A stretch of DNA of 64,000 bases from Seminavis robusta (lineage: Eukaryota; Bacillariophyta; Bacillariophyceae; Naviculales; Naviculaceae): assembly GCA_903772945.1 (NCBI GenBank), contig CAICTM010000400.1, forward strand, positions 1-64,000, in the 5' to 3' direction. The position numbers were made by a program, and so were the translations under genes. The notes under the pieces were generated by a model. It did no database searches. It was given only the letters and a program-made list of their open reading frames with translations, and was not told the DNA's origin. Below, in pieces: positions 54,866 to 64,000 of the stretch (positions within the stretch are counted from its first letter, which is position 1; the number at the start of each line of letters is the position of its first letter).

Positions 54866-56672
54866 CTTGATCTTGAGGATTTCTTTTTTCTTTTTCTGGT
54901 TTTTTTTGTTGTTTTTTTGTTTTGTTTTTTTATCCTCTCAACTCAATCACGACTTCCTGGAAATCGATCGATACCGTACGATACAGATACACTCTCAGCA
55001 CCAGCAACGGCAAGATAAACGGCAGCAAGAGCAACAATCAGCTCAGTCAACCTAAGCTCTGTTCAAGGCAGCGGTATCAGTATCGCTTGTTTTCGTCTTC
55101 CTTCTCCTGATGATGCTTTACAAGCAGCAAAAGAGTGGGAAATGAGTCAGATTTGCTTGTCTTTGTCTTCCTTCTGCTGTTGATGGTTTACGCGCAACAG
55201 CAGTTGAGTGGGAACCGAAGTCAGATTTCAGGCCACAAACCGATGCGACCGGTCGTAGCGGGAGCTTGTGCAGATTTCGAGCTGCGAACGGCTGCTCTTT
55301 TGGCAGCCAAAAGATCTCGATCTTTCAATTATGTCACCAATACTCAGTCTAAGTACTGTAAACTAGACCTATCTAAATAGAGAGGATGCAGTATGCAGCA
55401 TTCTTGGTTACTGGTCGACACTTGACAGCACAAAATGTCCCGTCTCACTGTTCATCCCAGTACGGACTCTACTAGTCGCTACTTGTAATGTGATTAGACT
55501 TAGAAATAGACTATTGTGTCTCTAAATCTGTCTAGCCAGTCTCTAGTTCTTTCTCTGGATGGTTATTTGCTTTCTCGATCGTCGGTCCCCCGAAAATTGT
55601 TTCGAATGCCAGCACAACGCTGTTGATCCCAGTACAAACTCTACTGTACCGGTACCACTTTCCCCTTCAGATTTGCGAAAATGTCACGAACGCAAAAAGA
55701 AGACCTCGGTCCTGCTGGCTTCTCATTACTATCGAATAGATGGGGGAAGGAAATTGATAAGCCCGTCTGTTAAAATACCCAATATACACTTTACGTCGGA
55801 CATTGAGCCCATCCGAAGATCAAATAGCTAAATTTTTCTACAGTATCTACACTACTGCAACCTACTGTACTATCATCGCTACAGTGCACGGCCTGCTAAA
55901 GGCCCATTGCTCGGTACTAGTACTGGTGTGGTTCATTAATTTTCTGCTTGCTACCAAGATGTGTCATTTCTGTTTACTACCAGTACCACCAGTCGTACCA
56001 AGATTGTCATGCTCGTCTCCCAAAATACTAAGAGTTGACTATGGTGAGGATGGGTTTCAGAGGAGGAGGGCAGGATGCAAGAGCTGAGCTGAACAACCCA
56101 GGGAACAGATCAACCGCACCACCAAAGAAGGAAAGGGTGGCAAAGGTGGCAAGTTGGCAAGGCAGGAGGGCGGAGAGGATCAAAGTGGTCAGTTACGTGT
56201 GCATGTGGCTGCATGTACCTATGATACCTCTCTCGAGAGCTACGGTACGGAAAGCTTATCAACCTTACAAGCAAGGCCACTGACCTATCCACAACCATGG
56301 TCTCAGATTGGCGAATTAGGATATCTAGCTAGGACTATTTTGCTTATTACCTGCCCTATGTATCTAGATTGTAGCTTCTCCACCAAGTCGTTCACGCACA
56401 AGTGTTCAACTTGGCCAAATCCACCCAGTCGCTTGCTCTAGGACTTGTGTGAATACAGGAAAATGGGCACATGCATCGACACAGGAATCACCACCCAAAC
56501 ACTAGGAAATAGCAAGGAGGGATGAATCGAATCCAATAGGAGGATCCACTCTCTGTGGATGCATGTGAGTTGTCGTGTAGCCTCCTGTTGCTTTTCATTG
56601 ATTCAACGACGTTTGTTCAGGTTGGCGCTAGAGCTCGAGTTCATTTAAAACACTCCTTCATAGCGGTAGCCA
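54866..56672. other. Upstream region of the giant gene, no gene recognised
   Basis: About 1.8 kb between the giant gene's start and the 3' end of the glycosyltransferase gene. A T-rich tract (about 54884-54935 on the plus strand) lies just upstream of the start codon, so the leader is A-rich on the sense strand. A tandem duplication lies at 55085-55228. Small open frames at 55135-55380 and 55559-55831 have no support. Confidence 0.45.
55085..55228. repeat. Imperfect tandem duplication, about 70-74 bp units
   Basis: Unit 1 is 55085-55154 and unit 2 is 55155-55228. Both run GCTTGT-TCTTCCTTCT-TGATG-TTTAC-GCA-GAGTGGGAA-GTCAGATTT with scattered differences. It lies 220-363 bp upstream of the giant gene's start codon. 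Confidence 0.7.
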
Positions 56673-59600
56673 TCAATCGAAGCCTCTTCGGGTGCGATCG
56701 ATCGATTCCTTAGCAATCTCACTCTTGACAAGCTGGATCAAGGCAAGCTGGTTCACCGTGTCATTCATGGTTTTCATGGGCAACCAGTGCACATTCAGAT
56801 GGGCCGCATTGTTCCAAAAGTCCCAATCAATCATGCAGGGGAAATCTTTTCGTGACGAATGATCGGTAAACTCGTTCACATCGTTGAAAAACAATATGAC
56901 GCTCGATCCCCGCGGCATAAAGGTCGCGGTTGATGCCGACCCACCCACGACACTGACGAAGATTGCCGTTTGTGTCGCGAGAACAACTTGTTCTCTCAGG
57001 CTCAGCTTGGCTAGTACGTGGTGCTCCACTGAAAGGGTATTTGCAGGAATCGCTGCCCGTAACGCATGAATCTGATTTTGGAACGAGTGTCGTCGAGCAG
57101 GATTCTTGGAGGAATGCGTGGAAAAGACAATTTTGTTGGGCCGTTGCAGTGGCGTTTGCTCGTCAATGCCCATGTTTCGCAGCACAAAGTTGCGAAACGC
57201 AAAGAAGAGCGGGCCACGACCAACGTTGTGTACGTCTCGGTAATCCTCAATGCGCTGACCGTGCCGATTCCAGCCATGATCCGTTAGCATCCCAATGCCC
57301 GCCACGGCATGTTTGGCACAGACCAAGTTGCTTTGCCGAGGTCCGTGCAATTCGCTTTGTCGCGTACTTCGAAACGTCGTAGAAGCATTGTGGACACCGA
57401 GCAGGGGAAGAAACTTGGTCAGCACCCGCCAGCAGGGACTATCCTCTTTTTGTGTACAACCCTCGTCTATATTGATCGGTAGCAAGTTGCTGGCTGGCGA
57501 CTGATCGAGACCAAACATGGCCAGTAGATTGTAGAATGGCAGAAAGTAATCCCAGAGCAAATGACCAGGATTGTGAATGTTGGGTTGTTCGGCATGAAAG
57601 GGAGCCCAAATCGTCCCTTCTGGGAGCTCGTAATGGATGTGCAACGGTTGTTGCACTACCCGAGGAGACCAAGCGCTGTCCCCGCTGAAGCGAATGGTTC
57701 GTCCCACCGACACGTCGGCGTTGATTGTCGAGTCCAACAAGTCCGAGTTGTTGTTCTTGTTGTTGTTGTTGTCCGTTTGCGATGATGCCCCCACGTGCAA
57801 CACAAACTCCCGGCGGTCCATATCCAGACAGAGATGTTCGTAGTGACACGACCGAAACACGTTGGCCCCCTTTTTTTGAAAGTTACCCCCAATGCAATGC
57901 ACCGACGACGATGTTTGATTCTTCGGTACGACGAGTCGCACGGGTATCCCATTCCACGTGCTGCCATCATCCGTCGTTTGTTGCGGCTCCTCCTCACCCC
58001 GTTGTCGCCGTAAGTCTTGTTCGATAATCTTGACGAGCCTGTCGTCCTCGTCCGTCGTGTGCAACGGCAACCAATGAACCCGCAAATGCCCCAAATTGTT
58101 CCACACGTCCCAATCGAGTTTAATTGGAAAAGTGGCCTCGTTTTTGTTGTTGGTATCGCGGACCATTTCCTCCCCGCCATTGTTAAAGAACAGAATCAAG
58201 GTGGAACCCGGCGGCAAAAAGAATGCCGGCCAGGCACTGTGTCCCATCATGGAGATGTAGATTTGTGTCTGCACTGCCATTTGAATTTGTTTCTTGATGT
58301 GCACAATACTACTGGTACTGTTGTTGTGGGTGTAGTGGTATTGCTGAATGCGTAATGTTTGGGAATGATCTGGTATGTCCCGTTTCACTGCATCCACATG
58401 ATGTTGAAAGGTTTGAATACCCGACTTTTTGGATTCACTGACCATGACACTGATTTGGAGGGGCCCGTTCTTATTCTTGCTGTCATTGTCATGTTGTTGT
58501 TGTTGTTGCCGTGTGTCATCATGCAACAATCCCAAGTTTTTCAAAATATGGTTTCGAAAGTTGTAGAGCAGTGGTCCTCTGCCACTGTTTTGCACAAAGA
58601 CGTAGTCCTTTTTGCGTTCTCCATGTGACTTTTTGTGAATGCCATGGTCTGCAGACAGTAGTAGATATCCAATACATGTAATGAGTTTCTTCCATAGCAT
58701 GCAAGAATTGACATGTCCACTCTGTCTTGCAAAACGTACGAGCGTACGTCCTTACGTACGTACCTGTGAGAGCCCCCATTCCTGCTGCCCCAAACTTGGC
58801 ACAAACGAGCTGTTGGTGATTGTAATGATGCTGATTGTCACTACTAAAGTTTCCTGGCATTTTTGTCAGTGTCGTTGTCAAGTTTTGCAGATTAACCCAA
58901 TGCGCATTCATGAGGGTAAGCATTTGTTTGGTGGTGTGGTAGTAGCAATCCCTCGTGTTACATGACTCTGCATCATAAATATGACTAGTATGACTAGTAT
59001 GACTAGTATGACTAGTATGACTAGTATGACTAGTATGATGATGATCATCCAGATTGATCAACCATAGTTTCTTGTCTTGTAGATCAAACATGGCGAGTAG
59101 ATTGTAGAGTGGCAATAAAAAATCCCATAGAATGTTTTTGATGTTTGTGGTAGTATCATGATCGTTGGGAAAGGTGACGGGTACTAGAACCACATTGTCA
59201 GGTAATAACAATACAGGTTGTGTCTGGTAGTTTTTATTAATAAGTGGAGCGGATCTGATGTTTGGTATAGGAAACCATCCCTGATCAATTCCCTGCCTTA
59301 GCATTCCTTCGGTGGTGGGAGCTGTGGATACCTTGATGTTGTGATTACTATATAGATTGAAATTGCTGGCCCAAGTGACATAGGGTGAAGTCATGTTTTG
59401 GAATAGCAATTGTGCTAGATGTTGGTCTTGTGGGGAAGGAAAGAGTAGAAATTGTGGAGTACTGTTGTTTTTATCAAGACTTGGTGGTGGTGGTGGCGTA
59501 GTAGTAAAGCAAAGATGTCTGAATTGGCAGGATCTGTACCCCGTTGCTGTTTTGGGTAGAAAATTCTCTCCCACACAGTGGACTTTTGAATATGGTTGGT

Positions 59601-59838
59601 TGGCACTATTGGCATTGTCATTGGCATCATTATGGATGTTGGTAGAATGGGGATTGGACGTTGGATGATCTTCTACTTCTTGTTGTTGTTCGAATGCATA
59701 GTTGTTCCGAAAGCTGGGTCCAATCTGAAGAACCAAAATGACAATCATGGCCATTGTGGCAAGAATGGTTTTGATGGAACAAGCTCCACCATGATGGTGA
59801 TGGTGATGATGTCTCCTTCTTGCTCTACCAAAGACCAT
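56673..59838 (-). CDS. Type II membrane protein with two tandem GT61-like glycosyltransferase domains, two exons
   Basis: Exon 1 is 59838-58764 and exon 2 is 58648-56673. The 115-bp intron (GTACGT...GTCTGCAG) keeps frame and joins matching halves (ALTG|DHGIHKKSHGE). The product is 1,016 residues. A basic, His-rich start and one helix (IKTILATMAMIVILVLQIG, about 22-41) give a Golgi-type signal anchor. Domain 1 (about 85-570) and domain 2 (about 600-1000) share KVHCVGENF / SVHCIGGNF, ILWDFLLPLYNLLAMF / LLWDYFLPFYNLLAMF, LVCAKFGAAGMG / LVCAKHAVAGIG, DHG-x-HK / DHGWNRHG, and QTQIYISMMGHSA / QTAIFVSVVGGSA followed by FLPPGSTLILFFNNG / FMPRGSSVILFFNDV. The last box matches the GT61 (DUF563) HG-x-G-x(4)-F-M-x-PG-S-x-V-I region in layout. 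Transfer of a pentose or GlcNAc-type sugar is possible; substrate unknown. Confidence 0.75.
58649..58763 (-). other. Intron of the tandem glycosyltransferase gene
   Basis: Donor GTACGTACGTAAGG after GCTCTCACAG, acceptor TACTGTCTGCAG; 115 bp. The join restores the conserved (G)LTDHG motif that is also present unspliced in the second domain (MLTDHGWNRHG), which strongly supports it. Confidence 0.85.
58981..59034. repeat. In-frame minisatellite, six copies of ATGACTAGT
   Basis: Perfect 9-bp repeats within exon 1 of the glycosyltransferase gene. On the coding strand they give six (Thr-Ser-His) units. The repeat is in a variable loop of domain 1 and has no counterpart in domain 2. Confidence 0.9.
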
Positions 59839-60376
59839 TCTCCTTCATCCTGATTTTAGATTGGTTTGGTCTGGATTGGCTCTGACTTGACTTGACTTGA
59901 CTTGGCGCACCTCTCCAAGGATCCGATTCGTTGTTTGGCGTCTGTGCTGAAAAAGTGATCCCGCAGCATTTTTGGAAGCAACGGCTTTGTGCTGTATCTT
60001 TGTGGTTCGGAACAAGCAAAGTACGTCATTGTTCTGTAGAAAGTGTACTGGCTTCTACGGTCCATCCAAAAGTAAGTGGCTCGCTGAACAGAATTTGAAG
60101 TTGGCCAGCCGGCGTTTCTGGACAAACGTAACTGGGAGTAAAAGTGACCAATCAGGTGCGAGAAATCCAGATGGCGAGCAAAAGAAGCAGCAATCATCAA
60201 AGACACCAACCGCAACAGCAACAGCAATTACCAGATGGCCAATCAATCGACTTGAATAGAAATGGATAGATCTCATTATTATTTCTTTGATGGCTTCACA
60301 ACAAACACAACACCACAAACTAAGAACAAGCTAGCTATCTAACTAACAATCACTACACTACTAGCTAGTAGAGACC
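59839..60376. promoter_or_regulatory. Divergent 5' region between the glycosyltransferase and plastid-type genes
   Basis: 538 bp shared by two genes that point away from each other, so it likely holds both promoters. A direct repeat of TTGAC units (ACTTGACTTGACTTGACTTGG) lies near 59886-59906. No TATA box is clear. Confidence 0.4.
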
Positions 60377-63300
60377 ATGAGGGTCTCTGCTGCCGCCTTG
60401 CTGTTCTTGGTGTGTACTTCTACTGAGACAGACAAGCGAAGTGCAGACGCCTTTTTGGGAAACGCGAGGAAGCGATTGGCTCCAGCAAGTACTAGTGTTG
60501 GTAGAAGTCCTACCAATCCTACCAAGAGCATTGTGGTCTCGACAGCTTCGACGCTTCAAACGCCCAGTGGCTTTCACACACGCAACGATACTTCTACTTC
60601 TAGTAGTAGTAGTAGTAGTAACAAGAAGGAAACCCACAATGGAGTTCATGTGCGTCTCGTCAAGAATCCATTTCATCATTTGCCAGAAGAGGAAGATCAA
60701 GATGGTGAAGATCAAGATGAGACTACTACTACCACTACCAGTAGTAGTGTAGACACGGCTGATGTGCTGAGAGAGATTCTAGATGAAGCCGTCGTCTTTT
60801 ACGCTACCGTTACGTCACTTACGTCATCTGGTACGGAATCTACAGGCACTCAAGACACCTCTCTGCTAGACACTGTACTGCAAGACACTCAGAAACTCAT
60901 TCAGCATGTCAGCTATGCCATGATCACTACCACCACTGGAAGTACTGATGATGACTCTACTGACACTACTAGCAGCATCAGTGTGGTTCCATCAGTGTCA
61001 TCCCCATCCCTACTACAAGGCAGCAAGAACACTCCCAAGCAAGACAAGGCACAACAACTCGATCAGGCATTGAACAGGTACATGAGAGCGGTGGAATTGG
61101 GACCTGCCTTTGCCTGGTTGGCCAAACAGGAAAAACTCACCATGGAACAATTGGCACAACAGTTCAGAGACATGGATGATAGCAAGCCAACTACAAACAA
61201 GTCTTCTTCTAATGATGCACCACAAACACCGGCTGGAGCACTCCATAGTACAGGAGAATTGTTTCTATTGCTCGATATGGAACAACAACTGAAACAACTG
61301 CAAAACAAGGAAATGATCACTTCGGTGGAAGCATTCCGGGAACGATTGGACAAACTCAAGGCGAAAGTGCAGCACTTTTCACCAACGCCAACACAAGACA
61401 ACAATGACACGGCCATGAACGATGACACGGAACCATCTACCGGTACTAGTAGTCAGACGGTGGTGGAGGAAGAACAAACAGTGGGATTTGGACAACGAGT
61501 CAAAAATGGTGTCAGGGACTTTTTCTCCAGCAATGGCACCACACAAAAAGACACGCAACAAGAGGACGACACAACTACGTCGAATCAGTCATTGCCAGAC
61601 CCAGAAGTCTTGCAGGATTTGATGGATCAAGCCAATGATGTACTCGACATGGCAGCGGACAGTGACAGTATCCTCGAATCTGTACAGGAAAAACTGGACG
61701 TCTTGAAGGAGGAAATACAGTCGCACCTCGACAATCCTACCGCCATGTTGCAAGAAGAAGAAAACGATGGCCAACCACAGACACGAACCAAACATGTTGT
61801 CGCCAAAGAATTGGAAGCCGCCTTGCAGTTGCACATGCAACTCGGCGATTCCACATCCAAGGAACTGGTGGAAGAGTTGGCGGCCGAATACAAAATGGTG
61901 CCAGAAGCAGTGGAAGAAGAAGAAACGACGCCACCACCTCAAGAGACAGCGTCGTCGATTTCGCAAGTGGCCAAACTCATTCACTCGTTCCAAGCACGCA
62001 TTGATGGGTTGGTGGAACAAGTCGAAGAGCTTCTTCAAAAAGAACATATAGCGGCCGCGGCAACCACCAAGCAAGCAACCGATGCTACCACTGTCGTGGA
62101 CGACGACGATGACATTTTCATTGACGCGGTCATTCTCGAAGAACAAATACGAGCGCGTGATCCTACCATTGACTACGACGAGCCAACATCGTCACAGCGA
62201 GAAGAAGTCATTTCCGAAGAAAAGACACAAGCCCAACAATGGGCCAAACAGTATCAACAAGCAAAAGAGGCACGAACCAAAGATCGAGAAAATGCCATTG
62301 ATGCCGCCATTCTACCCGATACCGCCATTACCAATCTATTCAACATTAATAATATCAATGGATTATGGGGTATGGTTCAAGGGGTGGAGCCGGTTGCAGC
62401 AACAGATGAGGTGGTTGAGGCTGCGGAAGACAACGAGCCAGTGATGGAATCACCAGTGGCAAATGATGATGTGTTGCTGGAAGACCTAGCAACGGTCGAA
62501 ACATCTGAGGAGGAAGAGGAAGATTCTACAGTGATGGAAACGCCAGTGGAGGAGACACCGGTTTTGGAGGAGCAAGATGCTGCTGCTGCCATGGTGGAAG
62601 AAATCCAAGACAAGGAGCCAGTGATGGAAGCACCAATGGCAAATGATGATACGTTACTCGAGGAACTATTTGATGTTGATACATCTGAGGAAGAGGACAT
62701 TGCTGCAGTGTTGAAACCACCGGTTCTTGAAACGCGCTTGGAGGAGGCACCAGTGTTGGAGGCGCAAAATGAAGCTGCCGTTGTGGAAGAAATCAAAGAC
62801 GAAGAGCCAGTGATGGAAGCACCAGTGGTAGCTGATGATGCGTTACTCGAGACCGAGGAAGAGGACATTGCTGCAGCGTTGGAAACGCCAGTGGAGGAGG
62901 CACCGGTTTTGGAGGAGCAAGATGATGCTTCCACGCAGGAAGTAGCAGTTCCGGAAACGGCAGCATTCTTGGATACCCCTGCTGCTGCCGACGAAACGGT
63001 GGAGGTGGAAGCTCAAACAGCAGAGGACCCTGTTCTGGAGGATTCGCCGACTCTTGATAATGAAGTGCTCAATCCGTCAGGTGTCGGCAGCGTCGAAGAA
63101 GATGTTGCCATTAGCGGATCATCGACGACAGAAGTTGAGGAGGAGTTGATCGACATGAACATGATGGATGATGTCAACAGCTCATTCAGCGCTATGATTG
63201 AATCTTCTAGTGCAGCGACCGATGCAGTCACGTTGGTCAAGAATGAAGAAGAAGAGCTGGAATCCGATGCTGCTGCTGTCGTCGAGGAAATGTCTTTGGC

Positions 63301-64000
63301 AATGGAAACAGCGAACATGCCGGTGGAAGCCGAAACGGCGACATCTACGGACGAGCTGCAAACTGCAATCGATGCACAAGGCACGGATACCCTTGAATCC
63401 GAGACGGAGGATGCGAAAACAGCTCCAGATCTCTCTGCTGGTCCTAGAGCGGTAAATGTTGAAGACGCTTTGTCCGAACCGCTCGCCTTCACACCGGAGA
63501 CCGCAGAGCACACAGCTGATGTATCGATTTCGGATGAGATTCCCGAATCGGTAGAAGACTCCTTGGGTGAGACGGGAGCCTCCGTGTTGGACATCACGGA
63601 TCAATTGGTGGATGCGCCTGTCGCGAAAGAGGCCTCTGTGGAGGACTCCATGCCCGAAATTATGGAACAACTCGTCGAGGTTGAGTCAGAGTCCCCCGAA
63701 GCTTCGGTGGTGGACGCGAGTACTCCCTCCGAAGTGGACCAGTCAGAAATTCTGGGTGCCCCGCATGAGCCAGTAGATACAGATCCCAGCCAGGTGCCAG
63801 AGCCGCTGTCCACGGTTTCCAAAATCGATGCAACCGTAGAAAACAATGTTGTTGACGAGGAGGAGCCTATTGAAGAGCCGCTGGCAACCGTTTCGGAAAT
63901 CGATTCAATCCTAAACAACAATGTTGTTAAAGAAGACGAGGATACAACTGTTGAAGAAACGCCGATATTGGAGGCACCAGCGGCAGCTGCGGCTATGGAC
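60377..64000 (+). CDS. Long acidic repeat protein with a plastid-type presequence, C-terminus beyond the window
   Basis: ATG at 60377 opens 1,208 codons without a stop to the right edge. Residues 1-25 form a weak signal peptide (MRVSAAALLFLVCTSTETDK) followed by RSADAF, then LGNARKRLAP. An aromatic residue after SADA with a basic, Ser-rich stretch fits the diatom bipartite plastid signal (ASAFAP motif). The body is very rich in Glu, Asp, Thr, Val and Ala. Residues 230-660 look helical and partly coiled-coil (LLLDMEQQLKQLQNKEM, VQEKLDVLKEEIQ). From about residue 670 to 860 three degenerate repeats of some 55 residues share EPVMEAP, ANDD-LLE, TSEEEDIAA, ETPVEEAPVLEEQD. No catalytic domain is seen. 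A structural or binding role in or around the plastid is a guess. Confidence 0.7.
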   Translation, partial: MRVSAAALLFLVCTSTETDKRSADAFLGNARKRLAPASTSVGRSPTNPTKSIVVSTASTLQTPSGFHTRNDTSTSSSSSSSNKKETHNGVHVRLVKNPFHHLPEEEDQDGEDQDETTTTTTSSSVDTADVLREILDEAVVFYATVTSLTSSGTESTGTQDTSLLDTVLQDTQKLIQHVSYAMITTTTGSTDDDSTDTTSSISVVPSVSSPSLLQGSKNTPKQDKAQQLDQALNRYMRAVELGPAFAWLAKQEKLTMEQLAQQFRDMDDSKPTTNKSSSNDAPQTPAGALHSTGELFLLLDMEQQLKQLQNKEMITSVEAFRERLDKLKAKVQHFSPTPTQDNNDTAMNDDTEPSTGTSSQTVVEEEQTVGFGQRVKNGVRDFFSSNGTTQKDTQQEDDTTTSNQSLPDPEVLQDLMDQANDVLDMAADSDSILESVQEKLDVLKEEIQSHLDNPTAMLQEEENDGQPQTRTKHVVAKELEAALQLHMQLGDSTSKELVEELAAEYKMVPEAVEEEETTPPPQETASSISQVAKLIHSFQARIDGLVEQVEELLQKEHIAAAATTKQATDATTVVDDDDDIFIDAVILEEQIRARDPTIDYDEPTSSQREEVISEEKTQAQQWAKQYQQAKEARTKDRENAIDAAILPDTAITNLFNINNINGLWGMVQGVEPVAATDEVVEAAEDNEPVMESPVANDDVLLEDLATVETSEEEEEDSTVMETPVEETPVLEEQDAAAAMVEEIQDKEPVMEAPMANDDTLLEELFDVDTSEEEDIAAVLKPPVLETRLEEAPVLEAQNEAAVVEEIKDEEPVMEAPVVADDALLETEEEDIAAALETPVEEAPVLEEQDDASTQEVAVPETAAFLDTPAAADETVEVEAQTAEDPVLEDSPTLDNEVLNPSGVGSVEEDVAISGSSTTEVEEELIDMNMMDDVNSSFSAMIESSSAATDAVTLVKNEEEELESDAAAVVEEMSLAMETANMPVEAETATSTDELQTAIDAQGTDTLESETEDAKTAPDLSAGPRAVNVEDALSEPLAFTPETAEHTADVSISDEIPESVEDSLGETGASVLDITDQLVDAPVAKEASVEDSMPEIMEQLVEVESESPEASVVDASTPSEVDQSEILGAPHEPVDTDPSQVPEPLSTVSKIDATVENNVVDEEEPIEEPLATVSEIDSILNNNVVKEDEDTTVEETPILEAPAAAAAMD

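Noticed and set aside
61589-63670. Long minus-strand open frames opposite the acidic repeat protein
   Set aside because: They arise because the reverse complement of Glu/Val/Ala-rich codons lacks stops; the plus strand has a start, presequence and consistent repeats.

Overview
The window reads as nuclear DNA of a photosynthetic stramenopile, most likely a raphid pennate diatom of the Seminavis type; that assignment is inference. Supporting signs are short GT-AG introns (mostly about 60-140 bp), plant-type leucine-rich-repeat surface proteins, a Ser/Pro hexapeptide linker like those of diatom wall and surface proteins, a class C GPCR, a gene whose presequence resembles the diatom plastid ASAFAP signal, a Ty3/gypsy element, and gaps rich in the palindromes CTAG and ACCGGT. 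I saw no bacterial operon signals, CRISPR array, rRNA or convincing tRNA.

Layout. 1-436 is the 5' part of a minus-strand gene running off the left edge. 2.0-5.7 kb is a long disordered, coiled-coil protein (+). 6.2-8.4 kb is a class C GPCR-like receptor (-, two exons). 9.4-11.0 kb is a secreted, probably GPI-anchored LRR protein (+). 12.2-13.1 kb is a decayed secreted lectin-like gene. 13.6-14.7 kb is an alpha/beta hydrolase (-), divergent from a two-exon gene for a small basic protein with a duplicated domain (15.6-16.4 kb, +). 16.9-22.4 kb is a young but broken Ty3/gypsy retrotransposon with 217-bp LTRs and a 5-bp target duplication. 22.7-24.9 kb is a membrane LRR protein (+). 25.2-26.1 kb is a 5'-truncated LINE remnant (-). 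27.7-28.7 kb is an ankyrin protein (+).

The centrepiece is 29.3-54.9 kb on the minus strand. I read this as one giant gene of 51 exons and 50 introns. Splicing by hand keeps one open frame of 21,177 nt (7,058 residues) from a signal peptide to a C-terminal transmembrane helix. The N-terminal half has seven tectonin-like beta-propeller units interleaved with 13 copies of a Cys/Gly-rich C-type-lectin-like module. The C-terminal half is a mosaic of extracellular domains, with an internal duplication, a Vps62-like segment, a fibronectin-III-like segment and a conserved LRDPPGG-type block. It is probably a giant cell-surface recognition or adhesion protein.

To the right are a Golgi-type protein with two tandem GT61-like glycosyltransferase domains (56.7-59.8 kb, -) and, divergent from it, an acidic repeat protein probably imported into the plastid (60.4 kb to the right edge, +).

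Several products are predicted to act at the cell surface or in the secretory path (GPCR, two LRR proteins, giant lectin-like protein, glycosyltransferase). Nothing shows that they form one pathway; eukaryotic neighbours need not be co-functional.
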